From: VAZQ01 sp963785745
GTDB lineage: Bacteria > Pseudomonadota > Alphaproteobacteria > Rhizobiales > Xanthobacteraceae
Assembly: GCA_963785745.1 (NCBI GenBank)
Contig: CAWAWR010000028.1
Location: forward strand, 1-64,000
Reading direction: 5' to 3'
DNA: 64,000 bases
Shown: positions 62,410 to 64,000 of the stretch, one piece after another
How positions within the stretch are numbered: position 1 is the stretch's first letter
Layout: every line of letters starts with the position of its first letter
Made by a program: the position numbers and the translations under genes
Notes under the pieces: model-generated
What the model was told of the DNA's origin: nothing
Databases searched by the model: none
The model's input: the letters and a program-made list of their open reading frames with translations, nothing else

Positions 62410-63291
62410 TCAGCCCCGGATCATGTCGCGCGGGTCGAACGTGACTTCGATATCCTTCCACGCTTCGTAATTCTCGGGCCTGAGCATCGTGAAGGGCTGA
62501 CCCCGGAACACGGCGCGGATGGCGCTGTCGCGCGACGCCATGAACAGCGGGCTTTGTCCGGACGTCGTGACCATCGGCGGCCCCGCCAGCGTGCCATCGG
62601 GCTTCAGGCGTATCCGGATCGAGACCACCAGCTCTTGCGGATTCTGCGCACCGGCCGGCGGCCTCCACAAGTCCTCGAGCCTCGCCCGCAGCGCGTCGAG
62701 CTCGCTCTGCGAGAGCTGCGCGGCCGAGGCCTTGGGCGCGCCGAGCGACACGTTGTTGTTGATCGCGCCGCCGGTGGCTTCCTGCCGCTGCGGCGTCCGC
62801 TTGTCGAGCAACGCCTGCATCTCCCGCGCATCGAATTTGGGCTGCGGCGGCTGTGGCGGGCGCTTGGGCGGCGTCGGGACCTTGGCGTCCACCTTCTTCT
62901 GCTCGGATTTCTTGGCGTCGTCCTTCTTGATCGCGTCCGCGATCAGATCGCGCTTGGGCTCCGCCTTTTTCTTGGCTTCCTGCTTCGGCTCCGGCGGAGG
63001 TGGCGGCGGCGTCGCATCGGTGGATGCGGTGATCTCACGCGGCGCGATTTTCGCATCCGTGTTTTCCACCGGTTTCTGCTCGCCGATCCGCTCAACAAAC
63101 GGATTTGGCGTCTCCAGCTTGGGCGCGGTCTTCTGGCCCTTGGTGAGCTGGCTCGTGGTGGTGTCGGTGACGATGTTGACCGCAATGCTCTCGACATGCG
63201 GCGTCGGCAGCCGCGCCGGCGAAAAGCTCACCAGCGCCGTCCCCAGGACGACGAGGTGGCAGCACCCCGATATGGTCCAGTCCGTCCGCAA
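62410..63291 (-). CDS. tolA: Tol-Pal system protein TolA-like
   Basis: 293 aa with an N-terminal membrane segment (SGCCHLVVLGTALVSF), a long charged linker (PPPPPPEPKQEAKKKAEPKRDLIADAIKKDDAKKSEQKKVDAK) and a C-terminal TonB/TolA-like domain (LSQSELDALRARLEDLWRPPAGAQNPQELVVSIRIRLKPDGTLAGPP). It spans the periplasm and transmits proton-motive energy from TolQR to TolB-Pal. The linker is shorter than in E. coli, as in other alphaproteobacteria. Only 5 bp after tolR. Confidence 0.9.
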   Translation of the reverse strand: MRTDWTISGCCHLVVLGTALVSFSPARLPTPHVESIAVNIVTDTTTSQLTKGQKTAPKLETPNPFVERIGEQKPVENTDAKIAPREITASTDATPPPPPPEPKQEAKKKAEPKRDLIADAIKKDDAKKSEQKKVDAKVPTPPKRPPQPPQPKFDAREMQALLDKRTPQRQEATGGAINNNVSLGAPKASAAQLSQSELDALRARLEDLWRPPAGAQNPQELVVSIRIRLKPDGTLAGPPMVTTSGQSPLFMASRDSAIRAVFRGQPFTMLRPENYEAWKDIEVTFDPRDMIRG

Positions 63292-63296
63292 AAGGC

Positions 63297-63779
<483 letters not shown>

Positions 63780-63844
63780 GGCTCACCCCTGGAATGCATC
63801 CCGGTTCAATTGAACCGGCACGCACTCAAATTTCTTGCGTTGCC

Positions 63845-63889
63845 GCATGTCCTTCTCGGAAAACCGGTATCCACTTTTCCGGGACATGC
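63845..63889. repeat. Dispersed 45-bp palindromic repeat, family A, copy 2
   Basis: Same 45-bp design as 23318-23362: ends GCATGTCC and GGACATGC with a core CGGAAAACCGGTATCCAC. It sits between the tolQ stop and the tolR start, one base after the tolQ stop codon region, so it is inside the tol operon transcript and can fold as a stem-loop. Confidence 0.85.
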
Positions 63890-63890
63890 G

Positions 63891-64000
63891 CTAGGCCCGC
63901 TCGTCGATCTGTCGCGACAGGATCGCGGAGAACTCGTCCGCAAAGCCCTCCAGCCGCTGGGCCTGCTTGTTCACTTCGGACGCGAATTTGTTGTAGAAAA
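63891..64000 (-). CDS. tolQ: Tol-Pal system protein TolQ, C-terminal end only
   Basis: The last 35 codons of a minus-strand gene enter from the right edge and read FYNKFASEVNKQAQRLEGFADEFSAILSRQIDERA before a TAG at 63891-63893. The phrase A(F/I)YNKF with the following amphipathic helix is the C-terminus of TolQ/ExbB proton channels. Its place upstream of tolR confirms the call. The rest is outside the window. Confidence 0.92.
   Translation of the reverse strand, partial: FYNKFASEVNKQAQRLEGFADEFSAILSRQIDERA

Overview
The window looks like chromosomal DNA of an alphaproteobacterium of the Hyphomicrobiales (Rhizobiales), most likely near Bradyrhizobiaceae/Xanthobacteraceae. The grounds are high GC with GC-rich third positions, a tolQRAB-pal/cpoB-tilS-ftsH locus, many orphan Bug-type binding proteins, a glcDEF operon, and dispersed palindromic repeats of kinds I associate with this order. 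I see no rRNA, tRNA, CRISPR array, transposase, integrase or origin. No gap between genes exceeds about 215 bp; the longer ones hold only the repeats, terminators and weak promoter elements listed.

Layout. 1-989: 3'-truncated Cache-type sensor. 1167-10796 (minus): catabolic block with a 2-oxo acid dehydrogenase complex (E1alpha, E1beta, E2, no E3), an aldehyde dehydrogenase, a lipocalin-like protein, a D-2-hydroxyacid dehydrogenase, a protease inhibitor, a Bug binding protein and an HpaB-type flavin hydroxylase. 10997-12375 (plus): ChrA in two halves. 12377-15029 (minus): Bug binding protein, ABC ATPase and ABC permease. 15136-19104 (plus): NDP-forming acyl-CoA synthetase, enoyl-CoA hydratase and a third Bug protein. 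19126-23707: methyltransferase, metallo-beta-lactamase fold protein, ketopantoate-reductase-like protein, enolase-superfamily enzyme and histone-H1-like protein. 23853-29158 (minus): glcD, FAD monooxygenase, glcE, glcF. 29383-41670: cytochrome c, UspA, YbdK-like ligase, TetR, TPP enzyme, NIPSNAP, phosphotransferase/kinase fusion, MFS, L,D-transpeptidase, a duplicated secreted protein, RraA-like and quinone-reductase-like proteins. 41675-44872 (minus): 1065-aa STAND NTPase. 45040-48641: GlcG-like protein, Tat-exported amidohydrolase, an unknown conserved protein and AzlCD. 48818-64000 (minus): tolQ(partial)-tolR-tolA-tolB-pal, then RND adaptor, RND pump, SDR and flavin oxidoreductase, then cpoB-tilS-ftsH.

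Two themes stand out. First, small-molecule catabolism: acyl-CoA and 2-oxo acid enzymes, flavin monooxygenases and three Bug proteins without any TctAB membrane partner. Second, envelope maintenance: Tol-Pal, L,D-transpeptidase, FtsH and an RND pump. The best candidate for an undescribed system is the STAND protein at 41675-44872, which joins a DUF4062-like N-terminus, an nSTAND1-type NTPase, one membrane helix and a cyclase-toroid-like C-terminus.

Quality warning. About ten genes are broken by small frameshifts while keeping family sequence on both sides. Nearly all those I resolved by eye are cured by removing one base, which points to insertion errors in the assembly rather than gene decay. 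Such genes are annotated over their full extent.
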